NCBI RefSeq assembly: GCF_000720135.1 | Contig: NZ_JOIU01000008.1 | Location: 372,001 to 436,000 of the forward strand | DNA from: Streptomyces sp. NRRL S-1022 | GTDB taxonomy: Bacteria > Actinomycetota > Actinomycetes > Streptomycetales > Streptomycetaceae | Direction of reading: 5' to 3' | DNA length: 64,000 nt | In this document: positions 10,398 through 18,616 of the stretch, in pieces | Layout of the letters: every line of letters begins with the position of its first letter | Numbering within the stretch: the first letter of the stretch is position 1 | The notes under the pieces: generated by a model | Told to the model about the DNA's origin: nothing | The model's database searches: none | The model's input: only the letters and a program-made list of their open reading frames with translations | Program-made: the position numbers and the translations under genes

Positions 10398-11042
10398 CCC
10401 ACCGGGCCGGGGCGCCCTCCGGGCCGGGGCACCCCTTCCGGGCCTTGGGAATCCCCTCCGGGCCGGGGGACCCCCTCCGGGCCGGGGACCCCCTTCCGGG
10501 CTAAGGCACCGCCTCCGGGCCGGGGGACCCCTTCCGGGCTAAGGCACCGCCTCCGGGGCCGAGGCACTCCTTCCGGGCCGGGGACCCCCTCCGGGCCGGG
10601 GACCCCCTCCGCGCTGGGGACCCCCTCCGGGCCGGGGCACCCCCTCCGGGCTAAGGCACCGCCTCCGGGCCGGGGGACCCCTTCCGGGCTAAGGCACCGC
10701 CTCCGGGGCCGAGGGACCCCATCCGGGCCGGGGCACCCCTTCCGGGCCGGGGACCCCCTTCCGGGCTAAGGCACCGCCTCCGGGGCCGAGGAACCCCATC
10801 CGGGCCGGGGCACCCCTTCCGGGCCGGGGCACCCCTTCCGGGCCGGGGCACCCCTTCCGGGCCGGGGCACCCCTTCCGGGCCGGGGCAGCCCCCTTCTGG
10901 GCCGAGGCACCCCCACCGGACCGAGACACCCCCACCGGGCCGGGGGACCCCCTCCGGGCTAAGGCACCTCACCGGGCCGAGACACCCCCACCGGGCCGGG
11001 CCCCCCGGGGCCGAGGCGCGTGCCACCGGGGCCGAGGCGCGT
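10398..11042. repeat. GC-rich minisatellite of 18-19 bp units
   Basis: About 645 bp of head-to-tail imperfect repeats built on CCGGGCCGGGGCACCCCTT and variants (GGGGACCCCCTCCGGGCC; GGCTAAGGCACCGCCTCC), roughly 35 units. A run at about 10800-10885 has nearly identical 19-bp units, suggesting recent expansion. Units are contiguous without spacers. Minus-strand translation gives long Gly/Pro/Arg repeats, which I regard as non-coding. The tract fills the gap between the GNAT gene and the end of the MFS gene and replaces any normal terminator. Confidence 0.9.
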
Positions 11043-11064
11043 GCCCCCGAGTCCGCCGTGGCGC

Positions 11065-12411
11065 CTATGCCGCCGTGGCCAGCTGCTCTCGTTCGCGTGG
11101 CACGAAGCGGACCCGGGGGTGGCCGTGGTGCCAGCCCACCGACAGGCGCAGGCCGCCGATGCGGGTCAGGACCAGGCCGACCGTGGCGGCTGCCGCGGCC
11201 GAGATCACACCGCCGGCCGCGAAGCCGATCCGGGCACCGTAGGTGTCGGTGACCCAGCCGACCACCGGCGCGCCCAGCGGCGTACCGCCCATGAAGACCA
11301 TCATGAACAGGGCCATCACCCGGCCGCGCATGGCCGGGTCGGTGGCCATCTGCACGGCCGTGTTGGCGGTGACGTTCACCGTCAGGCCGAACATGCCGAT
11401 CGGCACCATGAGCAGCGCGAACAGCCAGTACGACGGAGCCACGGCGGCCACGGTCTCCAGCGTGCCGAAGGCCAGCGCGGCGGCGATCAGGACGCGCAGC
11501 CGGGCCGTGCCGCGCCGGGCGGCCAGCAGGGCGCCGACCAGGGAGCCGACGGCCATCAGGGTGTTGAAGAGGCTGTAGGCGCCGGCACCGGCGTCGAAGA
11601 CGTCGTCGGCGTAGGCGGACAGCCACACCGGGAAGTTGAAGCCGAAGGTGCCGATGAAGCCGACCAGGACGATCGGCCAGATCAGCTCCGGCCGCCCGGC
11701 GACGTAGCGCAGGCCCTCGCGCAGCTGGCCCTTGCCGCGCGGCGCGCGCTCGACCACGTGCAGCTCGCGGGCCCGCATCAGCAGCAGGCCGGCGATGGGC
11801 GCGGCGAAGGACAGGCCGTTGGCGAGGAACGCCCAGCCGGTGCCCACCCCGGTGATCATGAGGCCGGCCACGGCGGGGCCGACCAGCCGGGCGGACTGGA
11901 AGTTCGCGGAGTTCAGGCTGACCGCGTTCTGCAGCTGCTCGGGGCCGACCATCTCGGAGACGAAGGACTGCCGGGCGGGGTTGTCGACCACCGTGGCGAG
12001 GCCGACGGCGAACGCGGCGACGTAGACGTGCCAGACCTGGACCTGGCCGGAGAGGGTCAGCGCGGCGAGCGCGAGACCGGTGACGGCCATCGCGGACTGC
12101 GTGAACAGCAGCGTGGGCCGCTTGGGCAGGCGGTCCACGAGGACACCGCCGTACAGGCCGAACAGCAGCATCGGCAGGAACTGCAGGGCCGTCGTGATGC
12201 CGACGGCCGCGGAGGAGCCGGTGAGGCCGAGGACCAGCCAGTCCTGGGCGATGCGCTGCATCCAGGTGCCGGTGTTGGAGACGACCTGGCCGAGGAAGAA
12301 GAGGCGGTAGTTCCGGATCTTCAGCGAGCTGAACATCGAGGACCTACGGGGCACGACAGGGGTGGTAGGGGCCGGTGCGGGGGCGGAAGGTGTTCCGGGT
12401 CCCGTACTCAA
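11065..12411 (-). CDS. MFS exporter (MFS_3/EntS-like)
   Basis: 448 residues, about 12 membrane segments. The front half has YRLFFLGQVVSNTGTWMQRI, typical of the EntS-like branch, then LVDRLPKRPTL between TM2 and TM3, and GTPLGAPVVGWVTDTYGAR late in the protein. Likely a drug or metabolite exporter. The TTG start is supported by AAGGAGG nine bases upstream. It follows the MarR gene by 24 bp on the same strand, so the regulator and exporter form one operon presumably induced by the exported compound. Confidence 0.9.
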   Translation of the reverse strand: MSTGPGTPSAPAPAPTTPVVPRRSSMFSSLKIRNYRLFFLGQVVSNTGTWMQRIAQDWLVLGLTGSSAAVGITTALQFLPMLLFGLYGGVLVDRLPKRPTLLFTQSAMAVTGLALAALTLSGQVQVWHVYVAAFAVGLATVVDNPARQSFVSEMVGPEQLQNAVSLNSANFQSARLVGPAVAGLMITGVGTGWAFLANGLSFAAPIAGLLLMRARELHVVERAPRGKGQLREGLRYVAGRPELIWPIVLVGFIGTFGFNFPVWLSAYADDVFDAGAGAYSLFNTLMAVGSLVGALLAARRGTARLRVLIAAALAFGTLETVAAVAPSYWLFALLMVPIGMFGLTVNVTANTAVQMATDPAMRGRVMALFMMVFMGGTPLGAPVVGWVTDTYGARIGFAAGGVISAAAAATVGLVLTRIGGLRLSVGWHHGHPRVRFVPREREQLATAA

Positions 12412-12435
12412 ACGGGTCGCCTCCTTCGGTGGTGC

Positions 12436-12873
12436 TTACAGGTGTGCGAGCTTCTCCAGTACGGGGGCGGCGGCGCGCAGGGCGGCCCACTCGTCCTCGT
12501 CGAGGCCCTCGGCCAGGGTCGCCAGGAAGGCGTTCCGCTTGCGGCGGCTCTCCTCCAGCATGGCCTCGGCCTGCTCGGTCTGGGTGACGACCTTCTGGCG
12601 CCGGTCCTCGGGGTGCGGCTCCAGCCGGACCAGGCCCTTGGCTTCGAGCAGCGCGACGATGCGGGTCATCGACGGCGGCTGGACGTGCTCCTTGCGGGCG
12701 AGTTCGCCCGGGGTGGCACTGCCGCAGCGGGCGAGGGTGCCGAGCACCGACATCTCGGTGGGGCTGAGCGACTCGTCGACCCGCTGGTGCTTGAGGCGAC
12801 GGGACAGCCGCATCACGGCGGAGCGGAGAGCGTTCACGGCGGCAGCGTCGTCGCCATGGGAAAGGTCCGGCAT
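12436..12873 (-). CDS. MarR-family transcriptional regulator
   Basis: 145 residues with the MarR winged helix: LSPTEMSVLGTLARCGSATP, recognition region HVQPPSMTRIVALLEAKGLV and wing HPEDRRQKVVTQT. First gene of the MarR-MFS operon. A perfect palindrome eight bases upstream of its start is a likely autoregulatory operator, so it probably represses itself and the exporter until a ligand binds. Confidence 0.93.
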   Translation of the reverse strand: MPDLSHGDDAAAVNALRSAVMRLSRRLKHQRVDESLSPTEMSVLGTLARCGSATPGELARKEHVQPPSMTRIVALLEAKGLVRLEPHPEDRRQKVVTQTEQAEAMLEESRRKRNAFLATLAEGLDEDEWAALRAAAPVLEKLAHL

Positions 12874-12880
12874 GTTCCTT

Positions 12881-12898
12881 AGAGTAACTCATTACTCT
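12881..12898. promoter_or_regulatory. MarR operator palindrome
   Basis: AGAGTAA-CTCA-TTACTCT is a perfect 7-bp inverted repeat immediately before the marR start, with the size, AT bias and position of a MarR dimer site overlapping the promoter. Operator function is inferred. Confidence 0.75.
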
Positions 12899-13028
12899 CG
12901 CTAAGGACCAGTCGCGCGCGCCCGCGTTGCCCGTGACACCCGCCACTGAACCGCAAGATCACCCGTACGAGTGAGCCGGTTCCGGAAAGTGACGCATCGA
13001 AGGCCCCGCTGTGGCGACCCTCGTACAC

Positions 13029-13211
13029 ATGGGGACCAGTGTGCTCAGCCTGCGGATAGACGAGGAGCTGCTCGAACGGCTCCGGCACCACGCGGCGAAA
13101 AGAGGAATGAGCGTCCAGGACTATGTCGTCCGGACGCTCATTCGGGATGACTTCGACGAGCGGTTCCAGACCGCCGTCGAGGAGACGGAGAGGTTCTACG
13201 GGGTCACCTGA
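13029..13211 (+). CDS. solo ribbon-helix-helix protein
   Basis: 60 residues: a beta strand SVLSLRIDEELLERL, helix and MSVQDYVVRTLIRDDF, the Arc/MetJ/ParD-like DNA-binding fold. Antitoxin-like in sequence, but no toxin gene is adjacent: neighbours are the MarR operon and a purine permease. More likely a stand-alone regulator than half of a toxin-antitoxin pair. ATG 13029 is chosen because conserved sequence starts there; GTG 13011 is in frame upstream. Confidence 0.75.
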   Translation: MGTSVLSLRIDEELLERLRHHAAKRGMSVQDYVVRTLIRDDFDERFQTAVEETERFYGVT

Positions 13212-13227
13212 CGGCTCCCGCGCGGGC

Positions 13228-14679
13228 TCAGGTGAGGCCCAGGGCCGGCATCAGGTAGTAGAAGGCGAAGACGGCCGAGACGATGTACATCGGGACCGGG
13301 ATCTCCCGGCCCCGGCCGGCGGCCAGGCGCAGCAGGGTGAAGGTGATGAAGCCCATGCCGATGCCGTTCGTGATCGAGTAGGTGAACGGCATCATCAGCA
13401 TCGTCACGAAGGCCGGGATCGCGATGGTGTAGTCCGCCCAGTCGATCTCCTTGATGGAGTTCGACAGGATCAGGAAGCCGACCGCGACCAGCGCCGGGGT
13501 GGCCGCCTGGGACGGGACCATCGTGGCGATCGGGGTGAGGAACAGCGCGACGGCGAAGAGGCCGCCCGTGACGACGTTCGCGAGGCCGGTCCTGGCGCCC
13601 TCACCCACACCGGCCGTGGACTCCACGAAGGCGGTGGTGGCCGAGGAGGAGCTGGCACCGCCCGCCGCGACCGCGAGGCCGTCGACGAAGAGGACCTTGT
13701 TGATGCCCGGCATGTAGCCCTCGGCGTCGGTCAGCTTGGCCTCGTCGCTGATGCCCATGATCGTGCCCATCGCGTCGAAGAAGCACGACAGCAGGACCGT
13801 GAAGACGAACAGGATGCCGGTCAGCACGCCGACCTTGGAGAAGCCGCCGAACAGGCTGACCTTGCCGACCAGGCCGAAGTCGGGGCTGGCGACCGGGTTG
13901 CCCGGCCACTTCGGCACCGTCAGGCCCCAGGAGGGGATCGTGGCGACCGCGTTGACGATCACGGCGAGGACGGTCATGCCGACGATGGAGATGAGGATCG
14001 CGCCCGGCACCTTGCGGACGATCAGCGCGAAGGTGAGCAGCGCGCCGAGGATGAAGACCAGCACCGGCCAGCCGGTGAGGTGGCCGCCGGTGCCCAGCTG
14101 GACCGGGACGGTGGTCTGGGCGACGTCCGGCATCCGGGTGACGAAGCCGGAGTCGACCAGGCCGATCAGCATGATGAACAGGCCGATACCGATCGAGATC
14201 GCCTTGCGCAGGCCGAACGGCACGGCGTTCATCACGCGCTCGCGCAGGCCGGTGGCGACCAGCAGCATGACCACGAAACCGGCGAGGACGACCATGCCCA
14301 TGGCGTCCGGCCAGGACATGCGCGGCGCGAGCTGGAGGGCGACGACGGAGTTCACACCGAGGCCGGCGGCGAGCGCGATCGGCACGTTGCCAATGACACC
14401 CATCAGCAGCGTGCTGAAGGCGGCCGTCAGCGCGGTGGCCGTCACCAGCTGACCGTTGTCCAGGTGGTGCCCGTACATGTCCTTCGCGCTGCCGAGGATG
14501 ATCGGGTTCAGCACGATGATGTACGCCATCGCGAAAAAGGTGGCGAAACCGCCACGGACCTCGCGGGCGACGCTGCTGCCGCGCTCGGAGATCCTGAAGT
14601 AGCGGTCGAGGGCGCCGCTGGCCGGCGCGCCCCCCGGCTTTTCGGGGGTGGGGACCTTGGCCTGGGCCGAGGTGGACAT
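13228..14679 (-). CDS. AzgA/PbuG-type purine permease (NCS2)
   Basis: 483 residues, 12-14 membrane helices, importing hypoxanthine/guanine or related purines by proton symport. Motifs: FFAMAYIIVLNPIIL, GLGVNSVVALQL (substrate-site helix 3 region) and the COG2252-type GGASSSSATTAFVESTAGVGEGARTG in two parts. The internal ATG at 14679 is preferred because GAGG lies six bases upstream; ATG 14691 is an alternative. Transcribed alone from a promoter near 14725-14753. Confidence 0.9.
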   Translation of the reverse strand: MSTSAQAKVPTPEKPGGAPASGALDRYFRISERGSSVAREVRGGFATFFAMAYIIVLNPIILGSAKDMYGHHLDNGQLVTATALTAAFSTLLMGVIGNVPIALAAGLGVNSVVALQLAPRMSWPDAMGMVVLAGFVVMLLVATGLRERVMNAVPFGLRKAISIGIGLFIMLIGLVDSGFVTRMPDVAQTTVPVQLGTGGHLTGWPVLVFILGALLTFALIVRKVPGAILISIVGMTVLAVIVNAVATIPSWGLTVPKWPGNPVASPDFGLVGKVSLFGGFSKVGVLTGILFVFTVLLSCFFDAMGTIMGISDEAKLTDAEGYMPGINKVLFVDGLAVAAGGASSSSATTAFVESTAGVGEGARTGLANVVTGGLFAVALFLTPIATMVPSQAATPALVAVGFLILSNSIKEIDWADYTIAIPAFVTMLMMPFTYSITNGIGMGFITFTLLRLAAGRGREIPVPMYIVSAVFAFYYLMPALGLT

Positions 14680-14724
14680 GGAGGACCTCATCCCCAGCGA
14701 GGTTCCCCCGAGCCCCGTTGGAGT

Positions 14725-14753
14725 TTCCTACGATCAGAAGCGGTCAGAGACAA
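14725..14753 (-). promoter_or_regulatory. candidate promoter of the purine permease gene
   Basis: On the minus strand TTGTCT (complement of 14748-14753) and TAGGAA (complement of 14725-14730) are spaced 17 bp, a plausible -35/-10 pair upstream of the permease start. Confidence 0.4.
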
Positions 14754-14817
14754 ACGGTTTCAGTATGAAGGTATGAGGGAGAGATCGCTATCTCCGCGCG
14801 TAGACAGTGGCGGCGCA

Positions 14818-14829
14818 TAAGCTGTGCCC
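14818..14829 (+). promoter_or_regulatory. -10 element of leaderless DUF2530 promoter
   Basis: TAAGCT at 14818-14823 ends six bases before ATG 14830 with no Shine-Dalgarno sequence. A GAGAT-CGCT-ATCTC inverted repeat at 14781-14794 lies just upstream and may be an operator. Confidence 0.5.
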
Positions 14830-15096
14830 ATGGCTAAGTGGACCCCCGAGCACGAGGCGCCGGAGCCCCTGGAGGGGCCCGTGGTCGCCACCATCACCGG
14901 CGGCACCCTCGTGTGGTTCGTCCTCTTCCTGGTCCAGCTCCCCTTCTACGGCTGGTTCGAGGACCACGGACACCTGTGGTGGCTGTGGACGTGCCTGGCC
15001 GGGGGCGGGCTGGGGCTGATCGGCGTCTGGTACGTGCGCAGGCGGGACGCGGCGATCAAACGGTCGGCCGGGGTGCGGGCGGCGTCCGCCGAATAG
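14830..15096 (+). CDS. DUF2530 small membrane protein
   Basis: 88 residues starting MAKWTPEHEAPEPLEGPVVA, with two membrane helices (GTLVWFVLFLVQLPFYGWF and HLWWLWTCLAGGGLGLIGVW) and a basic tail, matching the actinobacterial DUF2530 family. Function unknown. The leaderless -10 places the start at the ATG rather than the GTG two codons upstream. Confidence 0.85.
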   Translation: MAKWTPEHEAPEPLEGPVVATITGGTLVWFVLFLVQLPFYGWFEDHGHLWWLWTCLAGGGLGLIGVWYVRRRDAAIKRSAGVRAASAE

Positions 15097-15156
15097 CCGC
15101 CCCCGCACGCGCTCTCCGGCCGGGCGAGCCGGTGGGCAGGTGGGCGAAATCGCACG

Positions 15157-15169
15157 TAACGTCGAGTGC
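15157..15169 (+). promoter_or_regulatory. -10 element of leaderless ATPase promoter
   Basis: TAACGT at 15157-15162 ends seven bases before ATG 15170; no ribosome binding site. Decides the start codon of the P-type ATPase. Confidence 0.5.
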
Positions 15170-17566
15170 ATGAGCCATATAGACGCGGGCGCCGAACTCG
15201 ACCCCGTCCATCCCGTGGCCCTGCCGGCGACCCGGCCGTCAGGGCTGACCGGCGCGGAAGTGGCACAGCGGCGCTCGCGTGGCCAGGTCAACGACGTGCC
15301 CGTGCGCAGCAGCCGCACGCTGGGGCAGATCGTCCGGGCGAACGTCTTCACCCGGTTCAATGCGATCATCGGTGTGCTCTGGCTGGTCATGCTGGTCGTC
15401 GCGCCGATCCAGGACAGCCTCTTCGGCTTCGTGATCCTCGCCAACACCGGTATCGGCATCGTCCAGGAGTGGCGGGCCAAGCAGACCCTGGACGCCCTCG
15501 CGGTGGTCGGGGAGGCCCGGCCGACGGTCCGCCGGGACGGGGTGGCGACCCAGGTGGCCACCCATGAGATCGTCCTGGACGACCTCATCGAGATCGGCCC
15601 CGGGGACAAGATCGTCGTCGACGGCGTGTGCGCGGAGGCGGACGGGCTGGAGATCGACGAGTCGCTGCTCACCGGCGAGGCCGACCCCGTCGTCAAACGC
15701 CCAGGCGACCAGGTGCTGTCCGGCAGCTTCGTGGTCGCGGGCGGCGGCGCCTTCACGGCCGCCAAGGTCGGCCGCGAGGCCTACGCCGCCCGGCTCGCCG
15801 AGGAGGCCTCCCGCTTCACGCTCGTCCACTCCGAGCTGCGCACCGGCGTCTCCACCATCCTCAAGTACGTCACCTGGATGATGGTCCCGGCGGCCGTCGG
15901 GCTCGTCATCACCCAGCTCGTCGTCAAGAACGACGACCTGAAGGACGCAGTGGGCCGCACGGTCGGCGGGATCGTGCCGATGGTCCCCGAGGGGCTGGTG
16001 CTGCTCACCTCGGTCGCCTTCGCGATCGGCGTCATCCGGCTCGGCCGCAAGCAGTGCCTGGTGCAGGAGCTGCCCGCCATCGAGGGCCTGGCCCGCGTCG
16101 ACACCGTCTGCCTGGACAAGACCGGCACGCTCACCGAGGGCGGGATGGACGTCGGCGAGCTGCGGCCGCTCGACGGGGCCGACGAGTCGTACCTGCGCAA
16201 GGTGCTCGGCGCGCTCGGCGAGTCCGACCCGCACCCCAACCCCTCACTCCAGGCGATCATCGACGCCTATCCGGACAGCGAGGACTGGCGCTGCGTCGAG
16301 TCGCTCCCGTTCTCCTCCGCCCGCAAGTACAGCGGGGCCGCGTTCAGCGAGGGCGACGGCGAGACCAGTACCTGGCTGCTGGGTGCCCCCGACGTGCTGC
16401 TCGCCCCCGGCGACCCGGCCCTGGCCGAGACCGAGCAGCTGAACGAGCAGGGGCTGCGCGTGCTGCTGCTGGCCCGCGCGCACCGCGACCTGGACGACTC
16501 CGAGCCGGCCCGGGGCGCCCGCCCCACCGCCCTGGTCGTCCTGGAGCAGCGGCTGCGGTCCGACGCGGCCGAGACCCTGCGCTACTTCGCCGAGCAGGAC
16601 GTCCGGGCCAAGGTCGTCTCCGGAGACAACGCGGTGTCGGTCGGCGCGGTCGCCGGGAAGCTGGGGCTGGACGGTACGGCGGTGGACGCGCGGCGGCTGC
16701 CCGCCGACGGGCCGGAGCTGGCGCGGGCCCTCGACACGGGCACCGTCTTCGGGCGGGTCACCCCGCAGCAGAAGCGGGACATGGTCGGCGCGCTCCAGTC
16801 GCGCGGGCACACGGTCGCGATGACCGGGGACGGGGTGAACGACGTCCTCGCCCTGAAGGACGCGGACATCGGGGTCGCCATGGGCTCCGGTTCGGAGGCC
16901 ACCCGGGCGGTGGCCCAGATCGTGCTGCTGGACAACAGCTTCGCGACACTGCCCTCGGTGGTCGCCGAGGGCCGCCGGGTGATCGGCAACATCACGCGCG
17001 TGGCGACCCTGTTCCTGGTGAAGACGGTCTACTCGGTGCTGCTGGCGCTGCTGGTGGTGTGCTGGCAGGTCGAGTACCCGTTCCTGCCGCGGCACCTGAC
17101 CATGCTCTCCACGCTCACGATCGGCATCCCGGCCTTCTTCCTGGCCCTGGCGCCGAACACGGAGCGGGCCAGACCGCACTTCGTCCGCCGGGTGATGCGG
17201 TACGCGATCCCCGGGGGCGTGCTGGCGGGCCTGGCGACCTTCGTCACGTACCTGCTCGCCCGCCACCACTACAGCGGGTCCGGCGCGCTGGAGGCGGAGA
17301 CGAGCGCGGCCACCCTGACCCTGTTCCTGATCTCCATGTGGGTACTGGCGATCATCGCCCGCCCCTACACCTGGTGGCGGGTGGCCCTGGTGGCCGCGAT
17401 GGCCGTGGCCTTCCTGTTCGTCCTCGTCGTCCCGGCCCTGCAGCACTTCTTCGCGCTGCGGCTGGTCGGGATCGCGATGCCGTGGACGGCGGTCGGCGTG
17501 GCGGTGGTGGCGGCGGCCGTCCTGGAGTACCTGTGGAGGTGGGTCGGCCGCCGCTTCCCGGACTAG
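15170..17566 (+). CDS. CtpE-like P-type cation-transporting ATPase
   Basis: 798 residues with all P-type ATPase landmarks: LLTGEAD in the actuator domain, MVPEGLVLLTS in TM4, phosphorylation motif DKTGTLTEGG, and hinge TGDGVNDVLALKDADIG. It lacks an N-terminal heavy-metal-binding domain and CPx motif. The overall arrangement resembles mycobacterial CtpE, a calcium-uptake ATPase, so Ca2+ is the best guess but is inference. The three C-terminal helices carry GIAMPWTAVGVAVVAAAVLEY. Convergent with the first secreted paralog; stops are only 3 bp apart. Confidence 0.9.
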   Translation: MSHIDAGAELDPVHPVALPATRPSGLTGAEVAQRRSRGQVNDVPVRSSRTLGQIVRANVFTRFNAIIGVLWLVMLVVAPIQDSLFGFVILANTGIGIVQEWRAKQTLDALAVVGEARPTVRRDGVATQVATHEIVLDDLIEIGPGDKIVVDGVCAEADGLEIDESLLTGEADPVVKRPGDQVLSGSFVVAGGGAFTAAKVGREAYAARLAEEASRFTLVHSELRTGVSTILKYVTWMMVPAAVGLVITQLVVKNDDLKDAVGRTVGGIVPMVPEGLVLLTSVAFAIGVIRLGRKQCLVQELPAIEGLARVDTVCLDKTGTLTEGGMDVGELRPLDGADESYLRKVLGALGESDPHPNPSLQAIIDAYPDSEDWRCVESLPFSSARKYSGAAFSEGDGETSTWLLGAPDVLLAPGDPALAETEQLNEQGLRVLLLARAHRDLDDSEPARGARPTALVVLEQRLRSDAAETLRYFAEQDVRAKVVSGDNAVSVGAVAGKLGLDGTAVDARRLPADGPELARALDTGTVFGRVTPQQKRDMVGALQSRGHTVAMTGDGVNDVLALKDADIGVAMGSGSEATRAVAQIVLLDNSFATLPSVVAEGRRVIGNITRVATLFLVKTVYSVLLALLVVCWQVEYPFLPRHLTMLSTLTIGIPAFFLALAPNTERARPHFVRRVMRYAIPGGVLAGLATFVTYLLARHHYSGSGALEAETSAATLTLFLISMWVLAIIARPYTWWRVALVAAMAVAFLFVLVVPALQHFFALRLVGIAMPWTAVGVAVVAAAVLEYLWRWVGRRFPD

Positions 17567-17569
17567 GCG

Positions 17570-18403
17570 TTACTGCACGTCGACGTAGTCACCCGCGGCG
17601 CTGACCGACGGGGTGGTCGAGGTGCCCGCGAAGGAGAAGCGCCAGTAACCGTCGTAGTTCGCGGTGGTGGTGGTCTTCAGGTTGCCGTACGAGTCGGTGG
17701 ACACCGTCTTGACCGTGGTGTAGGTGGTCGTACCCGACTTGCGGAACTGGAGCTTGACCGGCTGGCTCGCGTAGCCGTGGTACGCGTGGTCCTCCCAGTT
17801 GGCGCGGGACAGCTTGCCGGTCACCGTGAGGGTCTTGCCCTTGCCGACCGGCTCGGGGCCGGCGTTGACCGTGAGCTGGGAGTAGCGCTGCACCAGGGTG
17901 CTGCCGAGGCCGCTCTGGTCCTTGTAGCCGACCTTGCTCATGTCGGCGGGGTTGTCCTGGTTCTGGCCGTTGAAGGCGACCGCCTCGGCGGCCACGCCCC
18001 AGGAACCGGCCCAGGCGTTCTTCAGGTCCCCGTCGGCCGGGTAGATGTCGACGGTGCCCTTGCAGGTGGCCGTCGTCGCGGAGGTGGCGGTGCAGGTCGC
18101 CGGGTTGTCGCCGTACAGCTCGGCGGTCGGGGTGTCGTACGAGCCCTTGTAGAGGTAGGCGTCGCTGTAGAAGTCGCTCGCGGCGATGTTCACGTCGGAA
18201 CCGTGCGTCAGCGTGTACGAGTAGCTGGCGCTGACCTCGTTGGTGGTGCCGACCTTGATCGCCTTGGCGATCGTGACGTTCGAGAAGCTGGCGTTCAGCG
18301 TGTACGGGGTGCCCGAGTCACCGGTGGCGTGAGCGGCCGGGACTGCGAGGGCGGAGAGGGCCAGGGCGCCGGAGACGGCGGCCACGGTGGCACGTATGCG
18401 CAT
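17570..18403 (-). CDS. secreted protein, paralog 1 of a tandem family
   Basis: 277 residues: Sec signal peptide MRIRATVAAVSGALALSALA cleaved near AHA, a central immunoglobulin/calcium-binding-like region with a likely Cys pair (ATCTATSATTATCKGT) and a C-terminal beta-sandwich beginning GKTLTVTGKLSRANW, with VKLQFRKSG and RFSFAGTSTT. It shares architecture and C-terminal domain with the genes at 18617 and 19693. I tentatively associate these with the Streptomyces DUF5707 group from memory. Role unknown; extracellular. Its upstream region holds the same promoter-like module as the third paralog. Confidence 0.82.
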   Translation of the reverse strand: MRIRATVAAVSGALALSALAVPAAHATGDSGTPYTLNASFSNVTIAKAIKVGTTNEVSASYSYTLTHGSDVNIAASDFYSDAYLYKGSYDTPTAELYGDNPATCTATSATTATCKGTVDIYPADGDLKNAWAGSWGVAAEAVAFNGQNQDNPADMSKVGYKDQSGLGSTLVQRYSQLTVNAGPEPVGKGKTLTVTGKLSRANWEDHAYHGYASQPVKLQFRKSGTTTYTTVKTVSTDSYGNLKTTTTANYDGYWRFSFAGTSTTPSVSAAGDYVDVQ

Positions 18404-18451
18404 GTGCGTTCCCCAAGAGGGAGGAGTGATCGTCGAGTCGGTCGACTCGCG

Positions 18452-18485
18452 TGATCAGATCCGCGAAGCACGCCGGGGGTTGTAC
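18452..18485 (-). promoter_or_regulatory. conserved promoter-like module, paralog 1
   Basis: Read on the minus strand: ACAACC, 16 bp, GATCTGATCA. The same two blocks with the same 16-bp spacing occur upstream of paralog 3. Spacing suits -35/-10 contacts of an alternative (possibly ECF) sigma factor; the sigma factor is unidentified. Confidence 0.55.
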
Positions 18486-18555
18486 CGCAAGACCGCTTTC
18501 CGGCCGGATTTGGGACGTCGATTACCCGTGCATGGCACAAGTGAGAAGAAACGTT

Positions 18556-18590
18556 CCGGCCCCGGGAGCGGCATCCGCTCCCGGGGCCGG
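18556..18590 (-). terminator. perfect 16-bp hairpin after paralog 2
   Basis: Arms CCGGCCCCGGGAGCGG and its exact complement separated by three bases, 26 bp after the stop of the gene at 18617-19510. Very stable; separates the transcription of paralogs 1 and 2. Confidence 0.88.
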
Positions 18591-18616
18591 CCCGGTGTGG
18601 CTCACTTCACGGACGC

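Noticed and set aside
10651..10935. Collagen-like Gly/Pro/Arg repeat protein on the minus strand
   Set aside because: Product of the tandem repeat read in a stop-free frame; no ribosome binding site, and all frames are similarly open because the repeat has few A/T.
10398..11042. CRISPR array
   Set aside because: Units are contiguous and imperfect with no unique spacers, and no cas genes are present.
13029..13211. Toxin-antitoxin pair
   Set aside because: The ribbon-helix-helix protein has no toxin-like neighbour on either side.
14692..14829. Purine riboswitch upstream of the purine permease
   Set aside because: No conserved purine-aptamer core could be seen in the short leader.
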